Numbered from the stretch's first letter, positions 51,418 to 60,739 are shown. The stretch: 64,000 nucleotides of DNA from Planctomycetaceae bacterium (GCA_017795105.1 CP051247.1:1364001-1428000), one strand, 5' to 3'. The notes: generated from the sequence alone by a model not told the origin. Translations and numbers: made by a program.

Positions 51418-51819
51418 TTAATCGGTCTGAACGCCGGGCATCTGGTCGGTAATTCTCTGCACCTGCCCTGCCCGGTCGACCATGGCGAGGACAGTGGTGC
51501 CTTCGGCCACGATGACCGAACCCCGCTCCATTTTGTACGAGTGTTCGAGCTTGGCGGCGGAGACCTTCTCCAGCGTCGCGGTCACATCGAGCACATCGTC
51601 GTATCGAGCCGGACTCCGAAAGCGGAACGACATCGACACGACGACAAAGAACAGTCCTCGCTCCTCCATCGCCCGGTAGTCGCCGCCGTTGACTCGAAAC
51701 AGTTCGGTCCGGGCTTCCTCAAAATAGGCGGGATAGTTCCCGTGATGCAGAAAGCCCATGGCATCCGTCTCGCTGTAGCGAACCCGGATTTGCGATGTGT
51801 GCGAACGGATAATCGACAT
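51418..51819 (-). CDS. YbgC-type acyl-CoA thioesterase
   Basis: 133 residues, hot-dog fold (4HBT). The active-site motif RYSETDAMGFLHHGNYPAYFEEART (written in parts: RVRYSETDAMGFLHHGNY, then FEEARTELFR) carries the catalytic Asp of the YbgC/4-hydroxybenzoyl-CoA thioesterase class. Hydrolyses short acyl-CoA or acyl-ACP; YbgC is often linked to the Tol-Pal system, which is not seen here. Stand-alone, 125 bp beyond the start of the Nramp-like gene on the same strand. Confidence 0.9.
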   Translation of the reverse strand: MSIIRSHTSQIRVRYSETDAMGFLHHGNYPAYFEEARTELFRVNGGDYRAMEERGLFFVVVSMSFRFRSPARYDDVLDVTATLEKVSAAKLEHSYKMERGSVIVAEGTTVLAMVDRAGQVQRITDQMPGVQTD

Positions 51820-52155
51820 GGATGGCGGGAGAGATCTGGCTGGCGGAACGTGTGCGAAATCGGCTCGAACCTGACAGGCGTGAGCCCCATGAGGATCAGC
51901 ACTATGACTGATTTCACTTTAAGATTCCAATCCACCTCGTTGAAGCCAGTCGGCTGCGTCTTAACTCCACTCGCAAGCGTGGCAGCAACGTCAAAGTCCG
52001 AAAGCGGTGAAGCCCCTGGGAAGAAGCGTTCGAGGCCTCGGGAGAACTTCTCTGATTCGCACAAATAGACGAATTGACACATTCCCGAAAGCAAGTAGCA
52101 TGGACAAAATCGGCAAGATAGCGATTTTGAAACACCAAATGCTTCGGAGGCCACG
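51820..52155. other. Divergent intergenic region
   Basis: About 335 bp between the thioesterase (leftward) and a secreted-protein gene (rightward). Nothing recognisable apart from the presumed promoters. Confidence 0.45.
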
Positions 52156-52821
52156 ATGTCGAAACTGATGTTCCCGCTGCTTGTGCTGGGCTGCCTGTGT
52201 GCAGGTCAGATGCTGTTTGCTCAGGTCACCGTGCCCGGCAATGACGATGCCGCACCGGCTGTGAATCTCGATCCGGAGCCGGTCCCTTCGACCACGCCGG
52301 CCGACCCCACGCCCGTGCCCGTCGACTCCTCGCCAACCACTCTTGAACCTCCGGCCGCTGCCGTCGATGTCGACGAAGTGATCGAAACCAGTGAACCGGC
52401 TGGACTGTTTGAACCGCCCAAAGGTCTCTCGATGCCCCATGTGGCTCTGCTGCGTCGCGTCGGTTTCGGCCCGCCGGTCGCTTACACGTTCGATCAGTCG
52501 ATGCTCGTCTCGCTGGCCTGTTATCGCCGCGGCCTGCTGCACGATGCTTTGATCTTCGCCAAGCATGCCCGCACCTATCGCGAAGATGCCGGCAATCTGT
52601 ATGTCATCGCCTACTGCCAGCTGGCTCTCGGAATGACCGACGAAGCTGAGCTGACCATTCAAGACATGGTCTCCGCGATCCGCAACGGATTTACCGGAGG
52701 TATCGCCAACTACAAGGAGCGTCTGAATGGTCCGATCTGCATCGCCATCGACGCAGCCGAGCGGTACTACTTCCTGAACGCTCCGGCGTCCGCTCCCCCG
52801 GTCTACACACCGGAGTTCTAA
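52156..52821 (+). CDS. Secreted Pro/Asp-rich protein with short TPR-like domain
   Basis: 221 residues. Signal peptide at about 1-22 (ending LFAQ). Residues 25-85 are Pro/Thr/Val/Asp-rich and probably disordered. Residues 95-195 contain helical motifs (LACYRRGLLHDALIFAKHAR, VIAYCQLALGMTDEAELTIQ) with TPR-like character, then a short Pro-rich C-terminus. No family recognised. Ends with a strong hairpin terminator; monocistronic. Confidence 0.72.
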   Translation: MSKLMFPLLVLGCLCAGQMLFAQVTVPGNDDAAPAVNLDPEPVPSTTPADPTPVPVDSSPTTLEPPAAAVDVDEVIETSEPAGLFEPPKGLSMPHVALLRRVGFGPPVAYTFDQSMLVSLACYRRGLLHDALIFAKHARTYREDAGNLYVIAYCQLALGMTDEAELTIQDMVSAIRNGFTGGIANYKERLNGPICIAIDAAERYYFLNAPASAPPVYTPEF

Positions 52822-52846
52822 GCGAAACAGGACAACTGCATAATCG

Positions 52847-52877
52847 AGGCCCGGCGAGAAAACCGTCGGGCCTTGTT
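52847..52877 (+). terminator. Hairpin terminator of the 52156 gene
   Basis: AGGCCCGGCG (52847-52856) pairs with CGTCGGGCCT (52864-52873), 10 bp with one G-T pair and a seven-base loop, followed by TTGTTG. 25 bp past the stop; also close to the end of the convergent DUF900 gene. Confidence 0.8.
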
Positions 52878-52881
52878 GCAT

Positions 52882-54249
52882 TTACCGGGTCACACTTTCT
52901 TCGGGCTGCAGGGTCAGCTCGCGAACAATTCCTGCTCCAGTCACCTCCGGCGGAAAGTTCCAGGTCCAGTAGACAGGGACCGGCTGCGTCGTGAATCGCC
53001 AGAAAGTCTCGCCTTCTTCGGTGACCTGAGTCAACCAGTTTCGCTCCGAAGCAGGCAGATCTTCTTTAAGAATACAGAACAGATCGCAAAGGACCTCGAT
53101 GCTGCCGCCGTAGTACGAGTGGCCCATCAGTGAGAGTTCCACAGGCGAGCAGTCGATCGTCTCGACGCCTTCGGCGAGAACCGGAGGGATCGCATCCCCG
53201 ACCCGCTGTTCGGCATGCAGAGCTTTGGAAGCCGCCAGAGCCGTATCGCCATCGCCGACGTATAACGTCACTCGCCGGGACTGTTTCTTCACGCCATCGA
53301 TCCAGCTGTAGTAATCACTGACACCGACATCGGGAGCACAAAGCACGACGTGATTGAGCGGCTTCTCTGCTCCTGCCGGTTGCGGCATCCGGTTGAGCGC
53401 CTGCATAACAATGCGATTTCCCATGCTGTGGACGACGATATTGACCTTCGTCTCGGCCGGGACGCTGGCAACGAGTTCCTGCAGAAACGTCTGGAAATGT
53501 TCGACCGAAGCGTAGTTGAAATCTTCATCAGTGCTGTAATTACGGATTCCCCCCTGCGAGGGCCACGCGTAACAGCAAACCGCTCCGTTGAATGGCAGAT
53601 CACAGGCGATCTGAGCAGTGCGGATGACGGCTGATTCGTAATCGACATTGAACCCGTGCACGAACAGAAGCAGATCTTTTCCGGTCGACCGTTCGATCTG
53701 ATCGCGAACGCCGGCATGGAACTGAGCGGTTTCGAGAGCGCTCACGCTCTCCAATGTAGCGTAGACTCGTGGCTCGTTTCTGCTGAACTTCGGCACGAAA
53801 CTCATCAGCGAGATCCTGTCCGGTTCTTCAGGCAGTGGAGTCGGATCCTGTCCCCGTTCCCGACCGGGAAGCACCGCGGCTGCCTGTCCGTATTGAACAG
53901 AGTCGGCAACGTCGTTTCCAAAACTCAGGCTCGGTGATGCTCCGCTCGGAGCCCGGTTGGTCGCGTAGAACACCTTCCATGTCGACTGATCTCTACTCCA
54001 GTGGGTGACCGCGACGGGCTCGGCCAGCGTTTGGGAGTAGCGCTCATGCAGTTCATCGAGATGGCGGGCGATGGCCGGCTGCCCGCCGGGGGGTGGCGAA
54101 TAAGACGTATCGTAGATGGTCCCGAGTCCACGCTTCCGCTGAATCTCGGGCTCGGACATCCGGCAGCTGCAGAGCTCAACCAGAAAGAGAGTGATCAACC
54201 CGAGCGAGAGTGCGGACATCGAACGACGTGAGGACGTCAGAGCCTTCAT
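52882..54249 (-). CDS. DUF900 alpha/beta hydrolase, probable exported lipoprotein or membrane-anchored
   Basis: 455 residues from ATG 54249. N-terminal hydrophobic segment (about 12-30, SALSLGLITLFLVELCSC) that ends in Cys residues and may be a signal or lipoprotein signal (the lipobox is imperfect). The hydrolase part (about 150-420) has LLFVHGFNVDYES (oxyanion region), VVHSMGNRIV (nucleophile Ser in HSMGNR, typical of DUF900), ALAASKALHAE and MGHSYYGGS (probable catalytic His). Substrate unknown. The frame is open to 54693, but the extra 148 codons show no domain and the ATG directly precedes the hydrophobic segment; start is inferred. Confidence 0.8.
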   Translation of the reverse strand: MKALTSSRRSMSALSLGLITLFLVELCSCRMSEPEIQRKRGLGTIYDTSYSPPPGGQPAIARHLDELHERYSQTLAEPVAVTHWSRDQSTWKVFYATNRAPSGASPSLSFGNDVADSVQYGQAAAVLPGRERGQDPTPLPEEPDRISLMSFVPKFSRNEPRVYATLESVSALETAQFHAGVRDQIERSTGKDLLLFVHGFNVDYESAVIRTAQIACDLPFNGAVCCYAWPSQGGIRNYSTDEDFNYASVEHFQTFLQELVASVPAETKVNIVVHSMGNRIVMQALNRMPQPAGAEKPLNHVVLCAPDVGVSDYYSWIDGVKKQSRRVTLYVGDGDTALAASKALHAEQRVGDAIPPVLAEGVETIDCSPVELSLMGHSYYGGSIEVLCDLFCILKEDLPASERNWLTQVTEEGETFWRFTTQPVPVYWTWNFPPEVTGAGIVRELTLQPEESVTR

Positions 54250-54696
54250 GTCTGTGGACCTGCAAGGAAGGGAGGCGGTCATGGGTGCAGGAGGAGGGCT
54301 TCCTGCCGGGAGGGGGCACTGGTTATAGGCCATCGGCAACGATCTCGAAAGATGTTCTCTCACGGACGCTTCCCGGCGGTCGCCCGGAGGAATTCCGTTC
54401 AGATCGACGGTTCTCGATTCGATCGCGAAGGAGCGTAAACCATTATTTTTCAGGTAGATTCCTTTCCATTCCGGGCCAACAGACAGGGCGAGAATTGATC
54501 TTGGTAAAACTTGCAAGCTGTGAATATAATCCCGCCGCGTTTGCGGAAACGCCGGCGTTGTCTCATCTCCGAAGCCGTTCGGAGCGAGAACGCTGCCCAT
54601 GGAGGGGGAATTCAATAACACGAAGTCAGACGATTCGTTCTCAGGCTCGCCGAGGATGAAATCGAGGCCGCTTCGTCCAAGCAGGGAGGCCATCGC
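54250..54696. other. Divergent intergenic region, start of the RmlD-like gene
   Basis: About 450 bp. AGGGAGG (54683-54689) is seven bases before the TTG start of the RmlD-like gene at 54697. AT-rich around 54430-54520, a likely promoter zone. No gene or repeat family seen. Confidence 0.5.
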
Positions 54697-55626
54697 TTGA
54701 ATACGCTTGCCATCTTTGGAGTCGACACCGTCGCAGGTGCGAACCTCGCCCGATCATTCAGTGCCGATTACCGCGTGATCGGAATCTGTGACCATAATGC
54801 TCCTGAACTGCCTGGGTGCCAGCTGATCAGCGGCGATGATGCCACCGCCCAGCCGAGCCGTCTGCTGGCCGATCTCCAGCCTCAGCGTGTCATCGATGCT
54901 TCCTGCGTTGGCGATTCCCCCTGGAATCCGCAGGTTTCGATCGGATCGGAAGAACAGTGCGAACGATCTGCAAAGCTGGCCTCGGCCTGCGATGCAATGG
55001 ACATCCCCTACGTGCTTCTTTCGAGCGATGCCGTGCTCAGCGGCCCGTGGATGTTCCACGAAGAAGGCTCCGAATGCCGTTGTTCGTCCATCATTGGTCA
55101 ACGACTGTTGAACCTCGAACAGACAATTCTGCAGAACGCAAACGCTCTCGTCGTGCGAACTCATGTTTTTGGCTGGAGCCTTTCGGCTGGTCAAACCGGA
55201 TGGGTCGAGGACCTGCTGGAGCGGATGTGTCAGGGCCAGCCTTGTGCCGATCTGCACAAGCCGGGACATGCCACGCCAATCGTCGCCTCCGAGCTGGCTC
55301 AGATTCTGAATCGGGCCTTCGCCGAGAATCTGAACGGCCTTTATCACATTGCCGGTGCGGAGCGTGTGAACCGCATTCAGTTCGCCCGCCGCCTTGCTCA
55401 GTCGTTTGATGTCAGCTGGTTCGGCTCGGCTGCCTCAGGCGAACACTTCACCGAAGCGGAACGAAAGAGCTTCGGATTTGGCGAAACCTCTCTGCAAACC
55501 CGTATGGTCCGGCGTGAGCTCTGTGTCGCCATGCCGACCCTGACCGAGTCGATGCACCAGCTTCGCGAGCAGCAGGAAATCGCTTCGATTTCAATCTCGG
55601 GACGCCCCTTGAGCCGGGCGGCATAA
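54697..55626 (+). CDS. RmlD-like NAD(P)-dependent reductase homologue with degenerate active site
   Basis: 309 residues. The Rossmann fold of RmlD/dTDP-4-dehydrorhamnose reductases is visible (TLAIFGVDTVAGANLA, VLLSSDAVLSGPWMFHEE, VRTHVFGWSL, GLYHIAGAERVNRIQFARR). But the glycine-rich motif is degraded, and the catalytic Tyr-x-x-x-Lys is replaced: where YGxxK is expected the sequence is SIIGQRLLNLEQ, giving Ile for Tyr and Leu for Lys. So it is probably not a reductase in the usual sense. Start is TTG 54697-54699, supported by AGGGAGG seven bases upstream. Ends at a strong terminator. Function unknown. Confidence 0.82.
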   Translation: MNTLAIFGVDTVAGANLARSFSADYRVIGICDHNAPELPGCQLISGDDATAQPSRLLADLQPQRVIDASCVGDSPWNPQVSIGSEEQCERSAKLASACDAMDIPYVLLSSDAVLSGPWMFHEEGSECRCSSIIGQRLLNLEQTILQNANALVVRTHVFGWSLSAGQTGWVEDLLERMCQGQPCADLHKPGHATPIVASELAQILNRAFAENLNGLYHIAGAERVNRIQFARRLAQSFDVSWFGSAASGEHFTEAERKSFGFGETSLQTRMVRRELCVAMPTLTESMHQLREQQEIASISISGRPLSRAA

Positions 55627-55647
55627 CACAGCCGAAGTCACTGTCAG

Positions 55648-55679
55648 AACGGCCGGCCTGTTACAGGTCGGCCGTTTTT
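55648..55679 (+). terminator. Strong terminator of the RmlD-like gene
   Basis: AACGGCCGGCCTG (55648-55660) pairs with CAGGTCGGCCGTT (55664-55676), 13 bp with one G-T pair and a three-base loop, followed by TTTC (five T in a row counting the stem end). Confidence 0.88.
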
Positions 55680-55706
55680 CGTTGTCGCCCCTGGTCGTTG
55701 AGCAGC

Positions 55707-56678
55707 TCAGGAGTTCATCTCCGCTCGCAACTGAAGAATCTCGGGCGATTGCACGTGGGTCCAGATCGCGGAATCGGTCGAATGCCCCTGCTGTTCGGAC
55801 TTGTACTTGATCATCGTCACTTCGTTGCCGGTGTCGTTGTACTGGACTTCGTCCATGTAGGTTCGCATCAGGAGCACACCACGCCCATGCGAGCGACCGA
55901 TGTTGGCGGGATCGCAGGGATCGGGAAGTCGGGAGACATCGAAGCCTGGCCCTTCATCGCGAATCTTGAACCGGGCCAGTGAAGTCGTCACGGTGATCGC
56001 CATATTGACCCGCCGGTTTTTGTATCGCGGCGTGCTACCTCGTTCGCGAAGAAGCTTCAGGTAGGCCTCATCATCGACGCCGCGGAGATCCGAGCTGACT
56101 TCGAGATTGCCATGATCCATGGCATTCGTGAGAGCTTCCTCGAGGGCGAGCAGGATTCGCATCTGATCGCGCTGCGGACAGATTTGAAAGACCTGCAACA
56201 GTTGTGCGCTGTAGTTGTTGACCTTCACGATCAACTGGCGTTCGTTGGGCAGACAGAACGAAGTTGTCTGCTCCTTCAGCAGACTTCCGGCCAGTGAGTT
56301 CGGCTCCGTTCGCATGGTCGCGTTCAGCACTGAGCGAATTCGCTGCGGCAGTTCTTCTTTGAAGTGTTCCTTCCGCACGAACCCGATCGCTCCACGACGA
56401 ATCGCATCGAGAACCCGATCTTCAAGACCGATTGCACTGAGGACCAGGACCGGCGTTTCTTCATACCAGAGGTTCATATGCGACAGCAGATCCTGCGATC
56501 CCCCGTCGAGCTGGCCGACATCGACAACGACCAGTTCATACCTGCGTTGCTTGAGGAGCGTCTGTGCGGTCTCCATGGTTTCGGCAGCATCGACATCGAG
56601 CGTGGCGAAGACGTGATTGATCACGGCTTGAGCCAACTGCTGAAACCGGCGGGCGGAGTCGACGATCAATATCCGCAT
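55707..56678 (-). CDS. Response-regulator receiver fused to an RsbW-type HATPase
   Basis: 323 residues. N-terminal receiver domain (1-120) with phosphoacceptor Asp53 (LVVVDVG), Lys in GFVRKEHF and only one acidic residue at the Mg2+ site (VDS instead of VDD). The C-terminal domain (about 170-300) is a GHKL ATPase of the RsbW/SpoIIAB anti-sigma kinase type: N-box EEALTNAMDHGN, G1 region RDEGPGFDVSRLPDP, then HGRGVLLMRTYMD. This makes a receiver-controlled Ser/Thr kinase or anti-sigma factor. The partner anti-anti-sigma or sigma factor is not next to it. Start ATG 56678 with AGGGAGG four bases before it. Confidence 0.9.
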   Translation of the reverse strand: MRILIVDSARRFQQLAQAVINHVFATLDVDAAETMETAQTLLKQRRYELVVVDVGQLDGGSQDLLSHMNLWYEETPVLVLSAIGLEDRVLDAIRRGAIGFVRKEHFKEELPQRIRSVLNATMRTEPNSLAGSLLKEQTTSFCLPNERQLIVKVNNYSAQLLQVFQICPQRDQMRILLALEEALTNAMDHGNLEVSSDLRGVDDEAYLKLLRERGSTPRYKNRRVNMAITVTTSLARFKIRDEGPGFDVSRLPDPCDPANIGRSHGRGVLLMRTYMDEVQYNDTGNEVTMIKYKSEQQGHSTDSAIWTHVQSPEILQLRAEMNS

Positions 56679-56874
56679 GTCACCTCCCTGAAAAAAGGCA
56701 ATCAATCCTGACTGCCGGCTCGCAAGTGATCCGTCTTCAGGCACGACCAGCCGACGCAAAGCAGCATCGGCAATGACGAATCGACGTTCTCGCGGAGAAT
56801 GACACACGTTGATGAAGAACGTATTCAGGAACGACGAAGCCGCTCTCAGCCGTGGAGCGAAGATGCGTCGGAGG

Positions 56875-57858
56875 CTATCGCGACCAGCGCCACTCCGTGG
56901 AGCCCTGCAGATTCTGAATGACGTGCGCCGGCCATTTCCCCTGCTGCAGGCTGATAATCGTCTCGGCGGCCATGGTTAACGTATCGTGCTGCGACTGTTG
57001 ATCGAGCCCGGCCAGATGCCCGCTCAGAAGGACGTGGTCGAGCTTCAGCAGTGGACTGTCGAGCGGAAGCGGTTCCACCTCGAAGACATCGAGCCCTGCT
57101 CCGCGCAGATGGCCGCTCTCAAGAGCCTCGCAAAGAGCCGGCTCATCGACCAGTGCCCCGCGGGCTGTGTTGATAAGGACGGCTCCCCGCTTGATGCGCG
57201 ACAACGATTCCCGGTTGATGAGATGGTGGGTTTCTTCTGTCACTGGCAGATGCAGCGAAACATAATCGGATTCGCCGTACAGATCGTCGAGCTCTCTCGG
57301 CTCGATGCCCAACTCCCGGATCGCCTCATCGTTGAGTCCCGGATCGTAGGCGATGACACGCATCCCAAGTCCGACCGCCCGCTGAGCCACGGCTTTGCCA
57401 ATCCGCCCCAGTCCAATCAATCCGAGCGTGCTCCCCTGAATGCGAGGAGTGCTGAAACGTTTCCAGCTTCCTTCACGCACAAAGCGATCGCGATCGGGAA
57501 AGCCTCGACCGAGGGCCATGACCATGGCGATTGCGTGTTCGGCGACAGCATGATGATTCACTCCCGGCGTGGTGGTCACCACGACCCCGTGGTCATCGCA
57601 GGCGGCCAGGTCGACCGCATCAAAGCCGACTCCAATCCGCGCAATCACCCGCAACTCGGGCGAAGCTTCGATCACGGCGCGGGTATACGGTTCGGTTCCG
57701 GCAATCACGGCGACACAGTCCCGGAGTTGATCAATCAGGATCTCACTCTGGTGAAAGTTGACCTCCCGGATGGCCGGCAGCGGGGTGAAGCCATGCTCTT
57801 CCAACATCGGGAAATGAGGGCCCTGATCGGCGTTGAGAGCGAGACATCGAACTTTCAT
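56875..57858 (-). CDS. D-isomer-specific 2-hydroxyacid dehydrogenase (SerA/GhrB-like)
   Basis: 327 residues. NAD-binding motif LIGLGRIGKAVAQRA, then catalytic Arg in NTARGALVDEPAL, Glu in GLDVFEVEPLP and His in LLSGHLAGLD: the complete catalytic triad. The N-terminal part is the substrate domain (RVIARIGVGFDAVDL). No C-terminal ACT domain, so it is shorter than long SerA. May act on glycerate, glyoxylate or 3-phosphoglycerate; assignment within the family is not possible. Monocistronic, with no tight neighbour. Confidence 0.9.
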   Translation of the reverse strand: MKVRCLALNADQGPHFPMLEEHGFTPLPAIREVNFHQSEILIDQLRDCVAVIAGTEPYTRAVIEASPELRVIARIGVGFDAVDLAACDDHGVVVTTTPGVNHHAVAEHAIAMVMALGRGFPDRDRFVREGSWKRFSTPRIQGSTLGLIGLGRIGKAVAQRAVGLGMRVIAYDPGLNDEAIRELGIEPRELDDLYGESDYVSLHLPVTEETHHLINRESLSRIKRGAVLINTARGALVDEPALCEALESGHLRGAGLDVFEVEPLPLDSPLLKLDHVLLSGHLAGLDQQSQHDTLTMAAETIISLQQGKWPAHVIQNLQGSTEWRWSR

Positions 57859-58042
57859 TGCGGCTGGACTTTGCTATAAGACAGGAAAGATTCGGCGGAG
57901 ATTGCGTTCGCCTTGCATCTGTCAGGTTTTATAACAGGTGCCGGCCCTCATCGATAATCACATGGCAGTGAGCCGATCTCCGGAACACGACCCGCATCTC
58001 GGCAACGAAAAGCGAACTGCGAAGGCGGCATAAGGATTCTGC

Positions 58043-58978
58043 ATGCGACATCTGGGAACACTGGACACTGAAACCCAAGCCCGCCGCTTTCACGATTATC
58101 TGCTGTCGCAAAAGATTACTTCGCGGGTCGATGCGGCTGAAGGCGTGTGGGATGTGTGGGTTATCGATGAAGATGATGTCCCTCAGGCCCGGACGGCTCT
58201 GGAAGCGTTTCGCACCAATCCGACAGCGCCCGAGATTGAAAAGCATGTGGAACAGGGACAGGCCCTCCGCATCAAACGGCAGAAAGAGGCGATGGAAGCG
58301 GTCCGACAGCGACTCGAAGTCCGCCGTCGAAGCTCCGTTGCGGCAGCTGGTCACCTGCCGATTACGTTCCTGCTGATCACGATCAGTGTCGCAGTGACGC
58401 TGATGATCACGCTCGACGATAACGATTATGGTTTGATCACCGATTTCACGATCGCTTCATTCGAGCCAGCCGGGGACGATCGGATTCGCTTTTACACCGA
58501 TCTGCGGGAGATTCGCGGGGGAGAAGTCTGGCGGCTCGTGACGCCGATCTTCATCCACTACGACGCTTTTCATCTGCTGTTCAACATGTACTGGACCTAC
58601 ATCTTCGGGGCGATGCTGGAGCCGCGACTTCGGTCCTGGCGGTTCCTGGCAATGGTCCTGCTGATCGCGATCGCCTCCAATCTGGCGGAGTTCTATTTGA
58701 AGATTCCGCCACTTGCCTTCGAGAAAGATCCGACCTTCGGCGGGATGTCGGGCGTTGCGTTCGGCCTGTTCGGCTACATCTGGATCAAAGGACGTCTGGA
58801 ACCGGGACTTGGAATCGCCCTGCCCGATCTCACCGTTTACCTGATGATCGGCTTCCTGTTCCTCTGCCTGACGGGGATCTTCGGGCCGATCGCAAACACC
58901 GCTCACTTCGCCGGCTTCCTGCTCGGCTGCGGACTGGCGGCCATTCGTCCGCTCACGCGCCGCCGACTGGCCCGCTGA
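58043..58978 (+). CDS. Rhomboid intramembrane serine protease (GlpG-like)
   Basis: 311 residues. An N-terminal cytoplasmic domain (1-100; GTLDTETQARRFHDYLLSQK and DVWVIDEDDVPQARTAL) like the GlpG N-terminal domain, followed by six TMs. Active site: catalytic Ser236 in GGMSGVAFGLFGYIW and His288 in NTAHFAGFLLGCG; the TM2 motif HYDAFHLLFNMYW (His-x-x-x-Asn) is present. Cleaves transmembrane helices of substrate proteins. AAGGA six bases before the ATG at 58043 supports the start. Divergent from the hydroxyacid dehydrogenase. Confidence 0.95.
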   Translation: MRHLGTLDTETQARRFHDYLLSQKITSRVDAAEGVWDVWVIDEDDVPQARTALEAFRTNPTAPEIEKHVEQGQALRIKRQKEAMEAVRQRLEVRRRSSVAAAGHLPITFLLITISVAVTLMITLDDNDYGLITDFTIASFEPAGDDRIRFYTDLREIRGGEVWRLVTPIFIHYDAFHLLFNMYWTYIFGAMLEPRLRSWRFLAMVLLIAIASNLAEFYLKIPPLAFEKDPTFGGMSGVAFGLFGYIWIKGRLEPGLGIALPDLTVYLMIGFLFLCLTGIFGPIANTAHFAGFLLGCGLAAIRPLTRRRLAR

Positions 58979-59147
58979 TCACGCGAGGCAAGCCTCCGCT
59001 TATCGGGGCAGGATCACCACGCAAATTTGAATTCGCGTTCTTCGGGGCCACAAAACACATCAAACCTTTCCGAATTGTTCTCGGATCTGGTATGCTGTTT
59101 TGATGGAAAGTCTCCCTTAACAGGGCCCCCACTCTCAGGAGTACGCG

Positions 59148-60209
59148 ATGAATCATTCCTTCAAGTCCTCTGCCTCCGACCTGAATCGACGTCAGTTCCT
59201 GACGACCAGCCTCGCCGCCACAGCTGCTCTGGGCGCAACTTCGTCCCTGCCAGCCGCCCTGTTCGATGTCAATAAAGCCGTGGCCAAAGCCCAGGAGAAG
59301 CCGGAATCGGCCGTGAAGCATTTGTTTGCTTCGCTCTCGGAACAACAGCGCCGCGAAATCTGCTTCGACTGGAACCATGAGGACAAGGGCCGGGGTCTGC
59401 TGCGTACGCATGTCAACAACAACTGGCAGATCACCAAACCAGAGGTCCGCAGCAAGTTCTTCACCGACGAGCAGCAGGACATGGTGCGAGCTATCTTCGA
59501 GGGAATCATTCATCCCGACTGGCATGCCCGTTACTACAAGCAGGTCGAAGACGACAATGGAGGCTTCGGAGACAATCAGGCCATCGCCATCTTCGGAAAT
59601 CCGGAAAGCGAACGCTTCGAGTTTGTTATGACCGGTCGCCATATGACACTTCGCTGCGATGGCAACTCAGCCGATCACCTCGCTTTCGGCGGACCGATTT
59701 TCTACGGGCATGATCCCCTTGGTGAGTTCAACGAAGGCCCGGATCACGAAGAGAACGTCTTCTGGGAACAGGCGTTGAAAGCGAACGAGGTCTACAAGAT
59801 GCTGGACGGCCGTCAGCGCAAAATGGCGGAGGTCCGCCGCACGCCCAATGAAGGGGATATCGCTTTCAAAGGCACCAAGAAACTGCAGGGGATTCCGGTC
59901 ACGGAACTTTCCTCCGATCAACAGGAAGTCCTGCAGGAAACCTTGCAGGCGCTGATCGAACCGTTCCGTCAGTCAGACCGCGATGAAGTCACCCAATGCA
60001 TCAAGACCCAGGGCGGACTCAACTCCTGCGCCCTGGCATTCTACACCGATAACGACATCGGCAAGGATCGCGTCTGGGACAACTGGCGACTCGAAGGTCC
60101 TGCCTTTGTGTGGCACTTCCGCGGCGCCCCTCACGTCCATGTCTGGGCCAATGTCGCCGAGAATGCCTCGGTCAAAACCAACACCCCCTTTGTAAACAGG
60201 CGTTCATAA
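59148..60209 (+). CDS. DUF3500 protein, predicted Tat-exported
   Basis: 353 residues. The N-terminal SDLNRRQFLTTSLAATAALG is a twin-arginine signal, so the protein should be exported folded by the Tat pathway (tatC is in this window). The rest is a DUF3500 domain: HLFASLSEQQRREICFDWNH, ERFEFVMTGRHMTLRCDGNS and GPAFVWHFRGAPHVHVWANV, the last a conserved His-rich motif (HVHVW). Function unknown; the His cluster suggests metal binding. Monocistronic. A 330-bp leader of the cold-shock gene follows. Confidence 0.9.
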   Translation: MNHSFKSSASDLNRRQFLTTSLAATAALGATSSLPAALFDVNKAVAKAQEKPESAVKHLFASLSEQQRREICFDWNHEDKGRGLLRTHVNNNWQITKPEVRSKFFTDEQQDMVRAIFEGIIHPDWHARYYKQVEDDNGGFGDNQAIAIFGNPESERFEFVMTGRHMTLRCDGNSADHLAFGGPIFYGHDPLGEFNEGPDHEENVFWEQALKANEVYKMLDGRQRKMAEVRRTPNEGDIAFKGTKKLQGIPVTELSSDQQEVLQETLQALIEPFRQSDRDEVTQCIKTQGGLNSCALAFYTDNDIGKDRVWDNWRLEGPAFVWHFRGAPHVHVWANVAENASVKTNTPFVNRRS

Positions 60210-60538
60210 TGAATGCCTGATTTTGGCGTAGCACAGATTTTTCGAAGTTCAAGATGGACGATTCTCCATTATTGGTGGTAGACTCACGGACATCGGGAAA
60301 ATCGAATATATCGGGACAAATCCGTAAGAGATTTAACTGAATTCTGGAACCGAGGCCGAGGATTGCCCTCCTTCGCAACCGGTAAGAATCACTAAGTGTG
60401 TTAGAGGAAAGGCTGTTGCCGTCATCGACGTCGGACCAGCCGGAACTTTTTTGGGTGACGTATACGGTCCCTTCTGCCACAGCCGCAGACCGTATGCGAA
60501 TTTGGCTTTAGTGCGGAGAGTGGTAGGGAGTGTGCGAG
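60210..60538 (+). promoter_or_regulatory. Long leader of the cold-shock gene with an inverted repeat
   Basis: About 330 bp without a gene. ATACGGTC (60462-60469) and GACCGTAT (60488-60495) form a perfect 8-bp inverted repeat with an 18-base loop, about 45 bp before the csp start. Cold-shock genes often have a long structured leader that changes fold with temperature, so an RNA thermosensor is possible; this is inference. The promoter was not identified. Confidence 0.5.
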
Positions 60539-60739
60539 GTGCCGGAGGGTAAGATTAAGAAGATTGTGTCCGATAAGGGATTCGGATTCATTCAAGGGGA
60601 CCGGGGCGATCTGTTCTTCCATGTCTCAGCGTTGCAGAATGCACAGTTTGAGGCTCTGGAAGTCGGACAGCAGGTTCACTACGAAGAAGAAGAAGGACCG
60701 AAAGGACCGCGGGCAACTGCTATTCAGGTGCTCCAGTAA
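60539..60739 (+). CDS. Cold-shock domain protein
   Basis: 66 residues. Single-stranded nucleic-acid-binding beta-barrel with RNP1 SDKGFGFIQGD and RNP2 DLFFHVSALQ, then ALEVGQQVHYEEEEGPKGPR and ATAIQVLQ: a complete CspA-type domain. It binds mRNA as a chaperone. I use GTG 60539-60541 as start because GGGAG is eight bases before it; the more upstream GTG (60530) would overlap that ribosome site. Followed by two hairpins and a terminator. Confidence 0.93.
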   Translation: MPEGKIKKIVSDKGFGFIQGDRGDLFFHVSALQNAQFEALEVGQQVHYEEEEGPKGPRATAIQVLQ

